The position numbers and the translations under genes were made by a program. Source: Candidatus Proelusimicrobium volucris (GTDB lineage: Bacteria > Elusimicrobiota > Elusimicrobia > Elusimicrobiales > Elusimicrobiaceae). From it: a stretch of DNA of 64,000 nucleotides. Every line of letters starts with the position of its first letter. The first letter of the stretch is position 1. The notes under the pieces were generated by a model. The model did no database searches and was not told where the DNA came from. It was given only the letters and a program-made list of their open reading frames with translations. Below are positions 43,828 through 52,909 of this stretch, one piece after another. The stretch lies in contig CALUXD010000001.1 in NCBI GenBank assembly GCA_944324665.1, forward strand, positions 372,001 to 436,000. Direction: 5' to 3'.

Positions 43828-44642
43828 AGACGGTTTCTCCATGTGTTAAAGAGTATTCTTATTTTTTCAATCTTATTTAACTTTATCTTTTTATCGTCCA
43901 ATCGGCAAGGGCGGGCGATAAGTTTCGCCAATATGGCCTTATAGGTATTGCCCATAGCTCTGGCCGGGAGCATGGCTTTAAAATCTTCTTTCGGGAGAAG
44001 TTTTTCCGCTTGGATAAAAAGTTCCTGCGCTTTTTGCGCTTCAAAAAAGAGGAGGGCTTTTGTCCTGCGGTTGTCCTTGAGCTTTAAAATATCTTCTTCT
44101 TTCACTCCGAAAGATTCCAAATCCTGCTTTGGTATGTATATGCGGTTTATTTTTGCATCTTCGGCTGCGTCCCTTACGATATTGGTAAGCTGTACGGCAT
44201 AGCCTAAGGCTACGGCGTATTTTTCCGTCCGCTCGTTTTTGTATCCGAAGATTTTTATGCACATCAGCCCGACTGTGGAGGCTACCCTGTACATATACCA
44301 TTGCAGATCGCCGAAACTTTCATAACGCACAGGCGTTTTTAAATCTCTTTCGCAGCCGTCCAATAAGTCGGACAGATATTGTTTTGGTATATTAAAAGGC
44401 TTTACGGCTTTTAGAAGTTCTTTACCCAATTCTGTTTTTGGGCAGCCCTCGTAAACATTGTCCAGTTCTTTTCTCAAATCGTCCAGCTTTTGCTTAGCAT
44501 CGGAAAAGCCTTCGTCTACAATATCGTCGGCAAGGCGGCAAAATGCATAAATAATACTCAAGGCTTGTTTCTTTTCTTTTGACAGAAAGAAAAAAGCCCC
44601 GCCGAAATTGGATTTTTTATAAGCAGGCATATTGTCGCTCAT
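43824..44642 (-). CDS. Squalene/phytoene synthase family protein
   Basis: 272 aa trans-isoprenyl diphosphate synthase that joins two prenyl diphosphates head to head. Both Asp-rich motifs are present: FCRLADDIVDE (near 36) and LTNIVRDAAEDAKINRIYIP (near 155), plus YCxxVAxxVG-like YMYRVASTVGLMC. It resembles the HpnC/HpnD/CrtB groups; the product cannot be told apart by eye. No other hopanoid or carotenoid gene is nearby. No Shine-Dalgarno; TAGAAT lies 7 nt before the ATG. Confidence 0.88.
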   Translation of the reverse strand: MSDNMPAYKKSNFGGAFFFLSKEKKQALSIIYAFCRLADDIVDEGFSDAKQKLDDLRKELDNVYEGCPKTELGKELLKAVKPFNIPKQYLSDLLDGCERDLKTPVRYESFGDLQWYMYRVASTVGLMCIKIFGYKNERTEKYAVALGYAVQLTNIVRDAAEDAKINRIYIPKQDLESFGVKEEDILKLKDNRRTKALLFFEAQKAQELFIQAEKLLPKEDFKAMLPARAMGNTYKAILAKLIARPCRLDDKKIKLNKIEKIRILFNTWRNRL

Positions 44643-44649
44643 TAATAAA

Positions 44650-44655
44650 ATTCTA
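44650..44655 (-). promoter_or_regulatory. Putative -10 of the squalene/phytoene synthase gene
   Basis: Minus-strand TAGAAT 7 nt upstream of the ATG, another near-leaderless arrangement. Confidence 0.4.
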
Positions 44656-44705
44656 CTAAAAAACAGTATAAAAAACAGCCCGATAGTTTGTATTTGCGGA
44701 AAATA

Positions 44706-44735
44706 AAAAGCCCGACTCTTATAAGTCGGGCTTTT
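44706..44735. terminator. Terminator of the pilin gene
   Basis: AAAAGCCCGACT / AGTCGGGCTTTT, 6-nt loop; T-tract on minus (TTTTTATTTTCC) and a shorter one on plus. Confidence 0.92.
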
Positions 44736-44751
44736 GTCTTTTTAAAACGAT

Positions 44752-45258
44752 TTATTTTAAAGTATACCCATCGCCGCTTTTTGTCCAGCCGGAAGAACTC
44801 GCCACCTTGTGAAACACGTCACCCCTGTTCCCGCTTGCCAAAACGACGAATTCTTTTCCTGCTCCGAATATCGTGCCAGAATCGTTAATGTTATACTTAA
44901 ATACGAACTTGTATTCCGCGGTGTCTCCTTTGCCGCATTCCATAGTTACCGCTTTGTTTGCGGAGTCTATGGAAACAATGCAAGATCCGTCATCTGCGGT
45001 GGCGGTCAATCCGCTGACGCTATAACTTTCCGGCAGTGATACGGGCAGTTTCTTTAAGCTGTCCGGGAACTCGTCGTTAAAACTGTAATACTGCAATGCG
45101 GAATCGTATATAGGTTTTAACACGCTCATATTGCTTGTTACCCTGGCTCTTTCCACCGATATCATATATTGCGGAAGAGCAATCGCCCCCAATATCCCTA
45201 TTATGAGTACGACTACCAGAACTTCTATTAAGGTAAACCCTTTTTTGTTTTTTAACAT
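44752..45258 (-). CDS. Type IV pilin-like protein (pseudopilin)
   Basis: 168 aa. Class III signal: short basic leader KNKKG then [20 protein letters not shown], cut by a prepilin peptidase before Phe; Glu5 of the mature protein is present. The globular part has two Cys ([15 protein letters not shown]) about 18 residues apart that probably form a disulfide. It could be a major pilin or a type II secretion-like pseudopilin. No assembly genes are in the window. GAGGAG Shine-Dalgarno; 13 bp after hppA, possibly on the same transcript. Confidence 0.92.
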   Translation of the reverse strand: MLKNKKGFTLIEVLVVVLIIGILGAIALPQYMISVERARVTSNMSVLKPIYDSALQYYSFNDEFPDSLKKLPVSLPESYSVSGLTATADDGSCIVSIDSANKAVTMECGKGDTAEYKFVFKYNINDSGTIFGAGKEFVVLASGNRGDVFHKVASSSGWTKSGDGYTLK

Positions 45259-45271
45259 TTTTATTTCTCCT

Positions 45272-47341
45272 CTATTTTATCAAAGGTTGTATCAAATTAA
45301 GTATCGGCGCTATGGTAAGGGAAACTATGGCTATAAGTTTCATTAGTACGTTAAGGCTTGGGCCCGCCGTATCTTTGAAAGGATCTCCTACCGTATCGCC
45401 TATTACGGCGGCTTTATGCTGGTCCGAACCTTTCCCGCCGGCCGTCTTTTCTATATGTTTTTTTGCATTATCCCACGCGCCTCCAGCGTTTGCCATAAAC
45501 AAAGCCAGCATAACTCCTGTTATGGTAGTTCCTATTACCAAACCGCAGAGCATATCTTTGCCGAAGATTAAACCCGTCAGGGTCGGCGCAAGTACGCCTA
45601 TAAGCGCGGGCAGAACCATTTTCTTTATGGCAGATTTTGTGGATATGTCCACGCAGCGCGCGTAATTGGGGGTGGCTGTCCCTTGCAATATTCCGCTGTT
45701 TTGTCTGAACTGTCTTCTTACTTCCTGCACCATATCATTAGCCGCAGAGCCTACCGCGCGCATGGCTAAAGCCGAAAACAAAAACGGCAGCATGGCACCT
45801 ACAAAGAGGCCGGCCATAATATACGGGTTGGCCATATCCACTTGTTCTATTTTGGCGGCTACCCTATAAGCTTCAAATAGGGCAAGGGCGGTTAAGGCGG
45901 CGGAACCTATGGCAAACCCTTTGCCGATGGCGGCTGTGGTATTGCCGACTGCGTCAAGACGGTCGGTTCTCTTTCGGACTTCGGGCTTCATTTTTGCCAT
46001 TTGCGCTATGCCGCCGGCATTGTCGGCGATAGGGCCGTAGGCGTCTACCGCAAGCTGTATGCCGGTGGTCGAAAGCATACCGAGCCCGGCTATCGCTACG
46101 CCGTACAGTCCGCTGAATTTGTAAGATAGTATTATCGCGGCCGCTATAAAAATAGCAGGCCACATCGTAGATAACATTCCTACGCCCAAGCCCGATATTA
46201 TGTTTGTCGCCGCGCCGCTTTTTGAGCTTTGCGCTATCTCGGCTGTGCAGGATTTGCCTTCCGCGGTGTAATGATCGGTAATAAGGCCTATAAGAACTCC
46301 GCAGGCAAGGCCCGCTATTACCGCGGCGTAAATGCCGCCCGCTTTATAAAATTCATCGGAAAAAGAGAAGACTTCCGGCGAATAATACATTATTATCGGG
46401 TAAGCCGCAACGGCAAACAATATAGCCGCCAAATACATTCCCCTGTTAAGAGCATTTTGCGGGTTGCCTTTTTCGTGTGTTCTTACTATAAAATTGCCCA
46501 AGACGGAAGCTATTATGCCCGCTGCGGCTAAAATAAAGGGCAGTAGCGCGAGCATTATATTACCGCCGGCCGCCGCCGCGCTGGCGCCGATTACCACCGC
46601 GCTAATTATCGCCCCGCTGTAAGATTCGAACAAATCCGCTCCCATTCCAGCGACATCGCCCACATTATCGCCGACATTATCTGCTATCGTAGCCGGGTTT
46701 CTGGCGTCGTCTTCAGGAATGCCGGCTTCCACTTTGCCGACCAAATCCGCGCCTACGTCGGCCGCTTTGGTGTAAATGCCGCCGCCGACTCTGGCAAACA
46801 GCGCAACCAAACTTGCCCCAAGCGAAAAACCTGTAATTATGGGTAAAATGGTGAGGTTTAAAGCTTCTTGATCCGCTCCGAATAGTTTAGTAAACAGCAA
46901 GAATAAAGATGATATCCCCAGCAAAGAAAGCCCCACTACGCTCAAACCCATTACCGAACCGCCGTTAAAAGCGACTTTCAAAGCTGCGTTTAAGGATTTT
47001 TGCGCCGCGTTGGCCGTTCTGGCATTTGAGAAAGTGGCGACTCTCATTCCTATTACGCCGGCCAAACCGGAAAATATCGCCCCGCATATAAACGCCGCCG
47101 CGACAAGGCGCACTTCTCCTTTGTTAAAAGCGGCAAGCAGCGCCGCGACTATTATTATCACTACACCCAGAACTTTGTATTCCCTTTTAAGAAAAGCCTT
47201 CGCGCCGTCTTGTATCGCGTGGCTGATTTGTTTCATCTCATCGGTGCCTTGAGATTGTTTGTAAACCCATAATCCTTTTAAATAAGCCGTGATTAAAGCC
47301 AATATCGCGGCCGCTATGGCAAAAGCAATCAATAGATTCAT
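45272..47341 (-). CDS. hppA: K+-dependent membrane-bound ion-translocating pyrophosphatase
   Basis: About 689 aa, 15-16 membrane helices. Hydrolyses PPi to pump H+ or Na+. Signature [22 protein letters not shown] (split: [16 protein letters not shown] and [15 protein letters not shown]), [12 protein letters not shown], and [19 protein letters not shown]. The Ala and Gly in [10 protein letters not shown] (instead of Lys/Thr) mark the K+-dependent class. Whether Na+ or H+ is moved cannot be decided here. Start at 47341 follows a strong GGAGG; an upstream in-frame codon at 47368 lacks one. Confidence 0.94.
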   Translation of the reverse strand: MNLLIAFAIAAAILALITAYLKGLWVYKQSQGTDEMKQISHAIQDGAKAFLKREYKVLGVVIIIVAALLAAFNKGEVRLVAAAFICGAIFSGLAGVIGMRVATFSNARTANAAQKSLNAALKVAFNGGSVMGLSVVGLSLLGISSLFLLFTKLFGADQEALNLTILPIITGFSLGASLVALFARVGGGIYTKAADVGADLVGKVEAGIPEDDARNPATIADNVGDNVGDVAGMGADLFESYSGAIISAVVIGASAAAAGGNIMLALLPFILAAAGIIASVLGNFIVRTHEKGNPQNALNRGMYLAAILFAVAAYPIIMYYSPEVFSFSDEFYKAGGIYAAVIAGLACGVLIGLITDHYTAEGKSCTAEIAQSSKSGAATNIISGLGVGMLSTMWPAIFIAAAIILSYKFSGLYGVAIAGLGMLSTTGIQLAVDAYGPIADNAGGIAQMAKMKPEVRKRTDRLDAVGNTTAAIGKGFAIGSAALTALALFEAYRVAAKIEQVDMANPYIMAGLFVGAMLPFLFSALAMRAVGSAANDMVQEVRRQFRQNSGILQGTATPNYARCVDISTKSAIKKMVLPALIGVLAPTLTGLIFGKDMLCGLVIGTTITGVMLALFMANAGGAWDNAKKHIEKTAGGKGSDQHKAAVIGDTVGDPFKDTAGPSLNVLMKLIAIVSLTIAPILNLIQPLIK

Positions 47342-47389
47342 AAGACCTCCGTATAAAATTAACGGCAAAGTGTTAATATAATAACAAAT

Positions 47390-48526
47390 TTACAAGTCTT
47401 TACAAGATTTATAAATGCTTTTTATTTTAGAAAAAATTTTTTTGAACGCTTTTACCGCGTGCGGATCAAAGGCTTTTTCGCTTTGATCTATTATGAATTG
47501 ATAGGCTTTCATTATATCCCAAGGTTTTTTGTAGCAGCGTTTCATGCATAAGGCGTCGAACACGTCGGCTACGGCCACTATTCTGGCTTCAAGCGGGATT
47601 TCCTCCCCTTTAAGGCCCTCGGGGTAACCAGTCCCGTCAAAACGCTCGTGGTGGTACAAACTCATTTTATGCGCTATTTTTAATAAGGAGGACTGAGCTC
47701 CGCCCAATATTTTCCCGCCGTATACTGTATGACGCTTCATTATTTCAAACTCTTCGGGTGATAATTTGCCGGGTTTTAGCAAAATATTGTCGGGTATGGC
47801 GATTTTGCCTATATCGTGCAGTGCGCTGGCGTGTTTTATCGTTTGGGCCCTGCTTTCTTCCAATCCCAGGCCGCGCGCTATAAGATAGCTTATTTGCTCT
47901 ATATTCTCGATATGTTGTTTGGTGTCTGCCTGATCGCGGTATTCCGCGGTTATGGCCAGGCGGTATATTGTTTCAAGATTGGAGAGTTTTACTTCTTCAT
48001 AAAGTTTTGCTATCTCTATTTTGCCCGCCGCCAAATTGGCCATAAGCTTCAGCAATCCTTCGTCTTTTTTGGAAAAAGGGGTCGCGTCTATTTTGTTGCT
48101 TACTTGCAGCACTCCTATGGTTACGTTTTCCTTATTTTTTAAAGGAACGGCCAAAAGAGAATTAGTTTTAAAGCCTGTTACCAAATCCACCTCTTTTGAA
48201 AATCTTTTATCCGCGTAAGCGTCGGGCAGATTGATGGTATGTCCGCTTTGGCATACCTGCGCGGCTATACTCGGCCCTTTAAGAGGCAAATGTATTTCGG
48301 TATATTCCAATCCTTTGCCGCGTACGGTTTTGGACCATAACTCCCCCGCCTCTTCGTCTTTGATGAAGATAAAACATCTTTTCGTACCAAGGATATTTGT
48401 TACTTGTTTTGCGGTAAGTTCCAAAAGCGCGTCGAGGTTGGTTTCATGCGAAACTCTCCACCCGAACTCCACTAGAAGATCGAGTTTATTTTTATCGGTG
48501 AGGGTTTGATTCTGAGTTCTTGCCAT
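47390..48526 (-). CDS. GAF - HD-GYP domain protein (cyclic-di-nucleotide phosphodiesterase family)
   Basis: About 378 aa. N-terminal GAF sensor (about 20-180: LLVEFGWRVSHETNLDALLEL, LLAVPLKNKENVTIGVLQV in part) and a C-terminal HD-GYP domain with HASALHDIGKIAIPD, ILLKPGKLSPEEFEIMKRH, YHHERFDGTGYP and VADVFDALC. HD and GYP residues are all present, so c-di-GMP hydrolysis is expected. No membrane helix, so a cytosolic sensor. Start at 48526 (MARTQNQ) has a GGAAG ribosome binding site; a much longer in-frame reading to 48658 runs inside the glcF-like gene and is unlikely. Confidence 0.9.
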   Translation of the reverse strand: MARTQNQTLTDKNKLDLLVEFGWRVSHETNLDALLELTAKQVTNILGTKRCFIFIKDEEAGELWSKTVRGKGLEYTEIHLPLKGPSIAAQVCQSGHTINLPDAYADKRFSKEVDLVTGFKTNSLLAVPLKNKENVTIGVLQVSNKIDATPFSKKDEGLLKLMANLAAGKIEIAKLYEEVKLSNLETIYRLAITAEYRDQADTKQHIENIEQISYLIARGLGLEESRAQTIKHASALHDIGKIAIPDNILLKPGKLSPEEFEIMKRHTVYGGKILGGAQSSLLKIAHKMSLYHHERFDGTGYPEGLKGEEIPLEARIVAVADVFDALCMKRCYKKPWDIMKAYQFIIDQSEKAFDPHAVKAFKKIFSKIKSIYKSCKDL

Positions 48527-49670
48527 AAAACTCTTCCGGTATTTGGGATACGTGTAAAATTTTAAGCCGCTTTTGCTTGAAGTTGCGGGCGGCCTTTTTA
48601 AACAGATTTTTATCCGCGTAAGAAGAAACCGCAAGATAATCCGCCTCAATACTTTCAAGCGTATCGGCGATTTGCGCTGTTATGATTTTATTACCTTTCA
48701 CTTCCGTCCAATAAGACGCACCCGCCGACGGCAGTTGTTTGCTTTGAATACACTCTAGCAAAAAAATGTTTTGCGGGCAAACAAAAAGTTCCGCAAGGCT
48801 TATGCCCAAAGCTTTTAACTCGGGCGAAAAAGAGTTGTGATGAAGGATAATTTTTTTACCCGAAAGGGATACTTTAAAACTTTTGGGCGCTTTTATGTAT
48901 TGGGTTATAAACTTTACCCTGTTTGAAAGAGGGGTAAATTCTTTGCCGAACAAGGCGGCCTTTTTCAATATGGAAAAAATCTCCGCCGAATCCACGGCCA
49001 TATCGGCGGGGTTTTCCTCGCTTAGTTTTAAAAGTGCGCGAAGGACTTTCCTTACCCCCATAATATCGGCGCAAAAATAGAGGTGCTCCAGTTCCGCGGC
49101 GTTTAAGTCCGTCAGCGCACTAAAACCGGCTTCGTTTAATATTTTTAAAGAGTCTTTTATCTGCCTGAAGCCCAGCAGGGAAGGAAGAAAAATAATTTCT
49201 TTTTCCAAGGCGGGCTGGCGTTTTGCCGCGCGCAGGATTTTATGGCGGGCATAGGCGCGGGAGAAAATCTTTCTTAACGCGGAGGCCTTTGTTTTTCTCT
49301 TGCCCAAAAGCGAAAAATTTAGCTCCGCCATCAAATCGGACACTGGCGTTTTTGCCGGGCAAAAATCGGTGCAGGCTCCGCACATTAGGCAGGAAGCGGA
49401 AGTGTTTAAAATATCGGTTTTATCCTGTTTTAAATTGAGTTTTCTCTCAAAGATATACTTTAGCAGCTGGCTGCGCCCGCGGGGGGAGTAAAGCTCGCTT
49501 TTTAGCGCCTTGAAAGATGGGCATCTCTGCAAACACGCCCCGCAGCGCGTACAGGTACTCGCCGCATATTGCGCCTTGAAAGGGCCTTCGCCCTTGATAT
49601 AAAAATCAAGCCCGCGTTCGCTGCCCAATTTCAAAGGGGCGGGCGGGAGTTTAAGGTGTTTTATTTTCAT
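48492..49670 (-). CDS. GlcF-like iron-sulfur subunit of a glycolate/lactate oxidase, degenerate CCG domains
   Basis: 392 aa. Two [4Fe-4S] motifs near the N-terminus, CTRCGACLQRCPSF and CLMCGACTDFCPAKTP, pass electrons from the FAD subunit. The two cysteine-rich CCG domains usually found in GlcF are eroded: CCGSAG is replaced by a stretch LPSAGASYW without the Cys pair, and NPGC is absent. Start at 49670 (MKIKHLK), preceded by AAGG at 8 nt; it overlaps the end of the FAD subunit gene by 20 bp. Confidence 0.82.
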   Translation of the reverse strand: MKIKHLKLPPAPLKLGSERGLDFYIKGEGPFKAQYAASTCTRCGACLQRCPSFKALKSELYSPRGRSQLLKYIFERKLNLKQDKTDILNTSASCLMCGACTDFCPAKTPVSDLMAELNFSLLGKRKTKASALRKIFSRAYARHKILRAAKRQPALEKEIIFLPSLLGFRQIKDSLKILNEAGFSALTDLNAAELEHLYFCADIMGVRKVLRALLKLSEENPADMAVDSAEIFSILKKAALFGKEFTPLSNRVKFITQYIKAPKSFKVSLSGKKIILHHNSFSPELKALGISLAELFVCPQNIFLLECIQSKQLPSAGASYWTEVKGNKIITAQIADTLESIEADYLAVSSYADKNLFKKAARNFKQKRLKILHVSQIPEEFYGKNSESNPHR

Positions 49671-51654
49671 CTTCGGTGCCTTCAAAAAGGAAAGGATTTA
49701 AAATGTTGTTCGGATCCAACGCTTTTTTTAGCTTAAATTCTACGTCGGAAGGGAGCCTCCTTTTAAAAGGGAGAACTTCACTTTTTTGCGCTTTATAAGG
49801 CAAAAGCCTTAAAGTAAGAGATGTTACTATGCCGTAAGCCCCGCGTGCGCCGCACATAAGCGCGATTAAATCGTAGCCTGCGGTATTTTTAACGTATTTC
49901 CCGCCATAGGATATAAAGGAACCGTCCGGCATAACAGCCTCTATCGCGGTTACATAGTCTTTAAGCGCGGGTATGGTTTTGGCGGAAAAGACTCCCCCGA
50001 TACTGCCTTTTACCGCGGGTACGGGCAAATATAAATTATGCTTCTTGAGTTCCTCTTCCAGCTCTTTCATGCAAAACGATGGCTGAATGGTTATTGTGTA
50101 GTCGGTCTTATCTATATCAAGGATTTTGTTTAAATTTTTTAAAGACAAAATATTTCCCTTTTTCAATTTTAGCTTCGTGTTTAGCCCGACAATGTTCAGC
50201 GGTTTGTTTTCCGCGTTGGCTAGTTTTACGGCCTCAATCAGCGGGATAATGTCTTGCGGAGGGGAGGCCTTCTTTTCGGAAACGGAGGCTATCGGCAGCA
50301 CTTTATCGGGGTTGGCGACATTTTGGGGATCCAGCGCAGTTTTGATTTTGCGAAATATTTTAAGAGTATTTTCATCGAACATCATTGCCATGGCCGCGCG
50401 CTTTTCCACGCCGATTCCGTGTTCTGCGCTGATAGTGCCGCCGAGCGCGCAAATAGTTTGATGTATTTCCTTTATCGCTTTTTTGATATTTGAAAGTTCG
50501 TAAAGATTATTCTCTTTAAAAGCTATGTTAGGGTGCAAATTGCCGTCGCCAGCGTGGAAAACTATTCCCGCCCTGAGGCCGTATTTGCCGAATATGGCGG
50601 AAATTTGTTCTATCGCTTTTGGCAAATTGGCTCTGCTTACGGCGCAATCCAAGGAGAAGATCCCGCTTCCCAAACTCGCGAGCGCGGCCGCGGCCGAAAG
50701 TCTTGTTTGCCACAAGGCGCGGCGTTTGGCTTCATTTTGTGCCGCCTCTAACTTTACGGCCTTGTTTATTTTGCAGAAAGATTCTATTTGCTTGGCATGT
50801 TTGGGCAGCTCGGTCCTTTTTCCGTCAAGCTCTATTATCAGCAAGGCTTGCGCTTCTACGGGAGATTCGCTCGCTTTTAAAGTAGCGTGGTCCAGCGCTT
50901 CCAAAGCGGAGGGTATAATGCCCGCGGCGATTATTTCCTTAACGCAGAGCATAGCGTCCGTGAGAGAGGGAAAATAAGCCAGAAAAGTTCTTTTGAAAGA
51001 AGGCTTGGGCAATATTTTTAAGCGCAGTTTTTTTATCAATCCCAAAGTACCCTCGCTCCTTAAAAGCAAAGAGAGCAAATCCGGCCCCTGGGAATTTTTG
51101 GACAAGGCAATTTCCGTCCCGTCCGGTAAAATAAACTCCGTTCCCAATACATTGGCCAAAGTTGCGCCGTATTTTAAAGTTTTTGGGCCGCCCGCGCCAA
51201 GCGCGCAGTTGCCGCCTATGGTGGAAAATTCTCTGCTTGCCGGGTCAGGCGCGTAAAAAAAGCCCTCTTTATCCAACATTTTTTGCAGATTGCCGTTTAC
51301 CGTGGAGCATTGAACCAGGGTATAACCCTCTTTTATATTGATATCTTCCACGGCGTCCAAATGGTTCAAATTTAATATCGCGCCGCCTTTAATGGCTACT
51401 GCCCCTCCGTCGTGATTTGTGGCGGCGGCCCGCGGCACAAAGGGTACTTTATGTTTGTTTAAAACGGCGATTAAGGCGGGCAGTTTGGAAATGTCTTTAA
51501 TTTCCAATACGGCTTCCGGCAGGCTTTTTACGGGGCTGCCGTCAAAACAGTTAAGCAGTAAAGCCGTTTTGTTTGTGAGTACGTTTTCCTTTCCAAGAAG
51601 TTTAATTACTTCCTTCTTAGCCGTGTTGAATTTGTCGGATTTTATCATTGCCAT
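49651..51654 (-). CDS. GlcD-GlcE fusion: two-part FAD-linked glycolate/D-lactate oxidase subunit
   Basis: 667 aa. Residues 1-460 are a complete GlcD: FAD-binding PCMH domain (PRAAATNHDGGAVAIKGG, ALGAGGPKTLKYGATLANVL) and FAD-oxidase C-terminal domain (GIVFHAGDGNLHPNI, ISAEHGIGVEKR, ALDPQNVANPDKVLP). Residues about 475-650 are a second PCMH half like GlcE (ITIQPSFCMKELEEELKKH, GGKYVKNTAGYDLIALMCGA, GAYGIVTSLTLRLLP). E. coli encodes these as separate subunits. It would oxidise a 2-hydroxyacid such as glycolate or D-lactate with the GlcF-like protein. A second ATG two codons in (51648) is a possible start; neither has a Shine-Dalgarno. Confidence 0.87.
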   Translation of the reverse strand: MAMIKSDKFNTAKKEVIKLLGKENVLTNKTALLLNCFDGSPVKSLPEAVLEIKDISKLPALIAVLNKHKVPFVPRAAATNHDGGAVAIKGGAILNLNHLDAVEDINIKEGYTLVQCSTVNGNLQKMLDKEGFFYAPDPASREFSTIGGNCALGAGGPKTLKYGATLANVLGTEFILPDGTEIALSKNSQGPDLLSLLLRSEGTLGLIKKLRLKILPKPSFKRTFLAYFPSLTDAMLCVKEIIAAGIIPSALEALDHATLKASESPVEAQALLIIELDGKRTELPKHAKQIESFCKINKAVKLEAAQNEAKRRALWQTRLSAAAALASLGSGIFSLDCAVSRANLPKAIEQISAIFGKYGLRAGIVFHAGDGNLHPNIAFKENNLYELSNIKKAIKEIHQTICALGGTISAEHGIGVEKRAAMAMMFDENTLKIFRKIKTALDPQNVANPDKVLPIASVSEKKASPPQDIIPLIEAVKLANAENKPLNIVGLNTKLKLKKGNILSLKNLNKILDIDKTDYTITIQPSFCMKELEEELKKHNLYLPVPAVKGSIGGVFSAKTIPALKDYVTAIEAVMPDGSFISYGGKYVKNTAGYDLIALMCGARGAYGIVTSLTLRLLPYKAQKSEVLPFKRRLPSDVEFKLKKALDPNNILNPFLFEGTEDENKTP

Positions 51655-51658
51655 TACT

Positions 51659-51683
51659 ATTATAGTATTTACATTGGTATAAT
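51659..51683. promoter_or_regulatory. Divergent -10 boxes between the glcD-like gene and the phosphoesterase gene
   Basis: Minus TATAAT (51664-51659) 4 nt before the first glcD-like ATG, and plus TGG-TATAAT (51678-51683) 6 nt before the ATG at 51690. The whole divergent gap is only 35 bp. Confidence 0.55.
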
Positions 51684-51689
51684 TAAAAT

Positions 51690-52487
51690 ATGGCGAAAAG
51701 CAAATTCCGCAAAATATACGCGATAGGCGACGCGCACGGCAATTACTATTCTTTCAGCGCGGTTTTAATTTGCGCCGGCATAATGGATCCGGAACTTAAT
51801 TGGACTGCGGGCAATTCGATAGTGGTGCAGATGGGCGACATATTGGACCGCGGCGACAGCCCGTTGGAAATAGACCGCCTCTTGGACGTGCTTGCCATTC
51901 AAGCCAAGAAAGCGGGCGGGCAGATTATAAGGCTTGTAGGCAATCACGAGTTGGAAATTTTAAGAAGGAATTATCATATAACCTCGCTGCCATATTTTCA
52001 TATAGAAGCGTTCAGACGCAAACTTATAAGGGGCATTCTTACCGGCGCCTGGCAGGCGGCATATAGCGCGCGGCACTATCTTTTTACGCATGCGGGCGTA
52101 TGCGACGGTCTTTACCCGGTGCTTAAGGAAGAAATCGGCCAAAAGCGCCCCAGCCTTTCCAAGATATCCGCGCTTATAAACGAAGTCTTTTTGGAAGCCG
52201 TCCGCACCGACAGTTACCATCACGCCATATTTAATGTCAGCCATTTGCGCGGCGGGCGCGACAGATACGGCGGCATATTTTGGGAGGATTTGACGTCTCT
52301 TATCGCGGGGCACGAGTATCTGCCCTACAAGCAGATAGTAGGGCATACTCGCACCGGCCAAATAGTGCGCAGCGAGGACAGCAAAATCCTGGCCATAGAC
52401 GTCGGTATGGAGAAGGTGTTCGACGGCAAATTTGAATATTTGGAATTTAACTCTTCGGGCAAGCCCGAAGCTGTGGGAGTAAAGTGA
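51690..52487 (+). CDS. Calcineurin-like metallophosphoesterase
   Basis: 265 aa cytosolic PPP-type phosphoesterase with all five metal motifs: IGDAHGNYYSF, QMGDILDRGDSP, RLVGNHELEIL, FTHAGVCDG and QIVGHTRTGQI. Close in layout to ApaH and Shewanella-like phosphatases; could act on phosphoprotein, diadenosine polyphosphate or other substrates. Leaderless start likely (extended -10 exactly 6 nt upstream). The stop overlaps the mazG ATG by 1 bp. Confidence 0.9.
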   Translation: MAKSKFRKIYAIGDAHGNYYSFSAVLICAGIMDPELNWTAGNSIVVQMGDILDRGDSPLEIDRLLDVLAIQAKKAGGQIIRLVGNHELEILRRNYHITSLPYFHIEAFRRKLIRGILTGAWQAAYSARHYLFTHAGVCDGLYPVLKEEIGQKRPSLSKISALINEVFLEAVRTDSYHHAIFNVSHLRGGRDRYGGIFWEDLTSLIAGHEYLPYKQIVGHTRTGQIVRSEDSKILAIDVGMEKVFDGKFEYLEFNSSGKPEAVGVK

Positions 52488-52909
52488 TGAAAGACGACAA
52501 AGAAGCCTGCCGCCTGTTCGGCGAGCTTAACAATACCATACTTGCCTTGCGCGCGCCAGGCGGCTGTAAATGGGACCGCGCCCAAACGCACGAAAGCCTT
52601 ATAAAAAACCTGAGGGAAGAGAGCCAAGAAGTCATCGACGCCATAGAAAATAAAGACGATGATAACTTCTGCGAGGAATTGGGGGATCTGCTCCTGCAAG
52701 TTTTGTTCCACGCCGCGATAGCCGAAGAGCAAAACAGATTTTCCATAAGGGAAGTAATAGACGGTGTAAATCAAAAACTTATCCGCAGGCACCCGCACGT
52801 ATTTGGCGGGGCAAATGCATCTTCGCCTGAAGAAGCGCTTGCAATGTGGAAAGCGGTCAAAGCCAAAGAAAAGGAAATGAAAGCCGCCAAGAAAAAGGAA
52901 ATCAAATGA
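52487..52909 (+). CDS. mazG: Nucleoside triphosphate pyrophosphohydrolase MazG
   Basis: About 140 aa, a single MazG domain (E. coli MazG has two). LRAPGGCKWDRAQTHESL, then the helical metal site LREESQEVIDAIENKD and FCEELGDLLLQVLFHA (EExxE...ExxD pattern) hydrolyse NTPs, cleaning the pool or lowering ppGpp-linked signals. The ATG at 52487 has GGGAG 7 nt before it; a GTG one codon upstream is possible. Overlaps the next gene by 4 bp. Confidence 0.93.
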   Translation: MKDDKEACRLFGELNNTILALRAPGGCKWDRAQTHESLIKNLREESQEVIDAIENKDDDNFCEELGDLLLQVLFHAAIAEEQNRFSIREVIDGVNQKLIRRHPHVFGGANASSPEEALAMWKAVKAKEKEMKAAKKKEIK

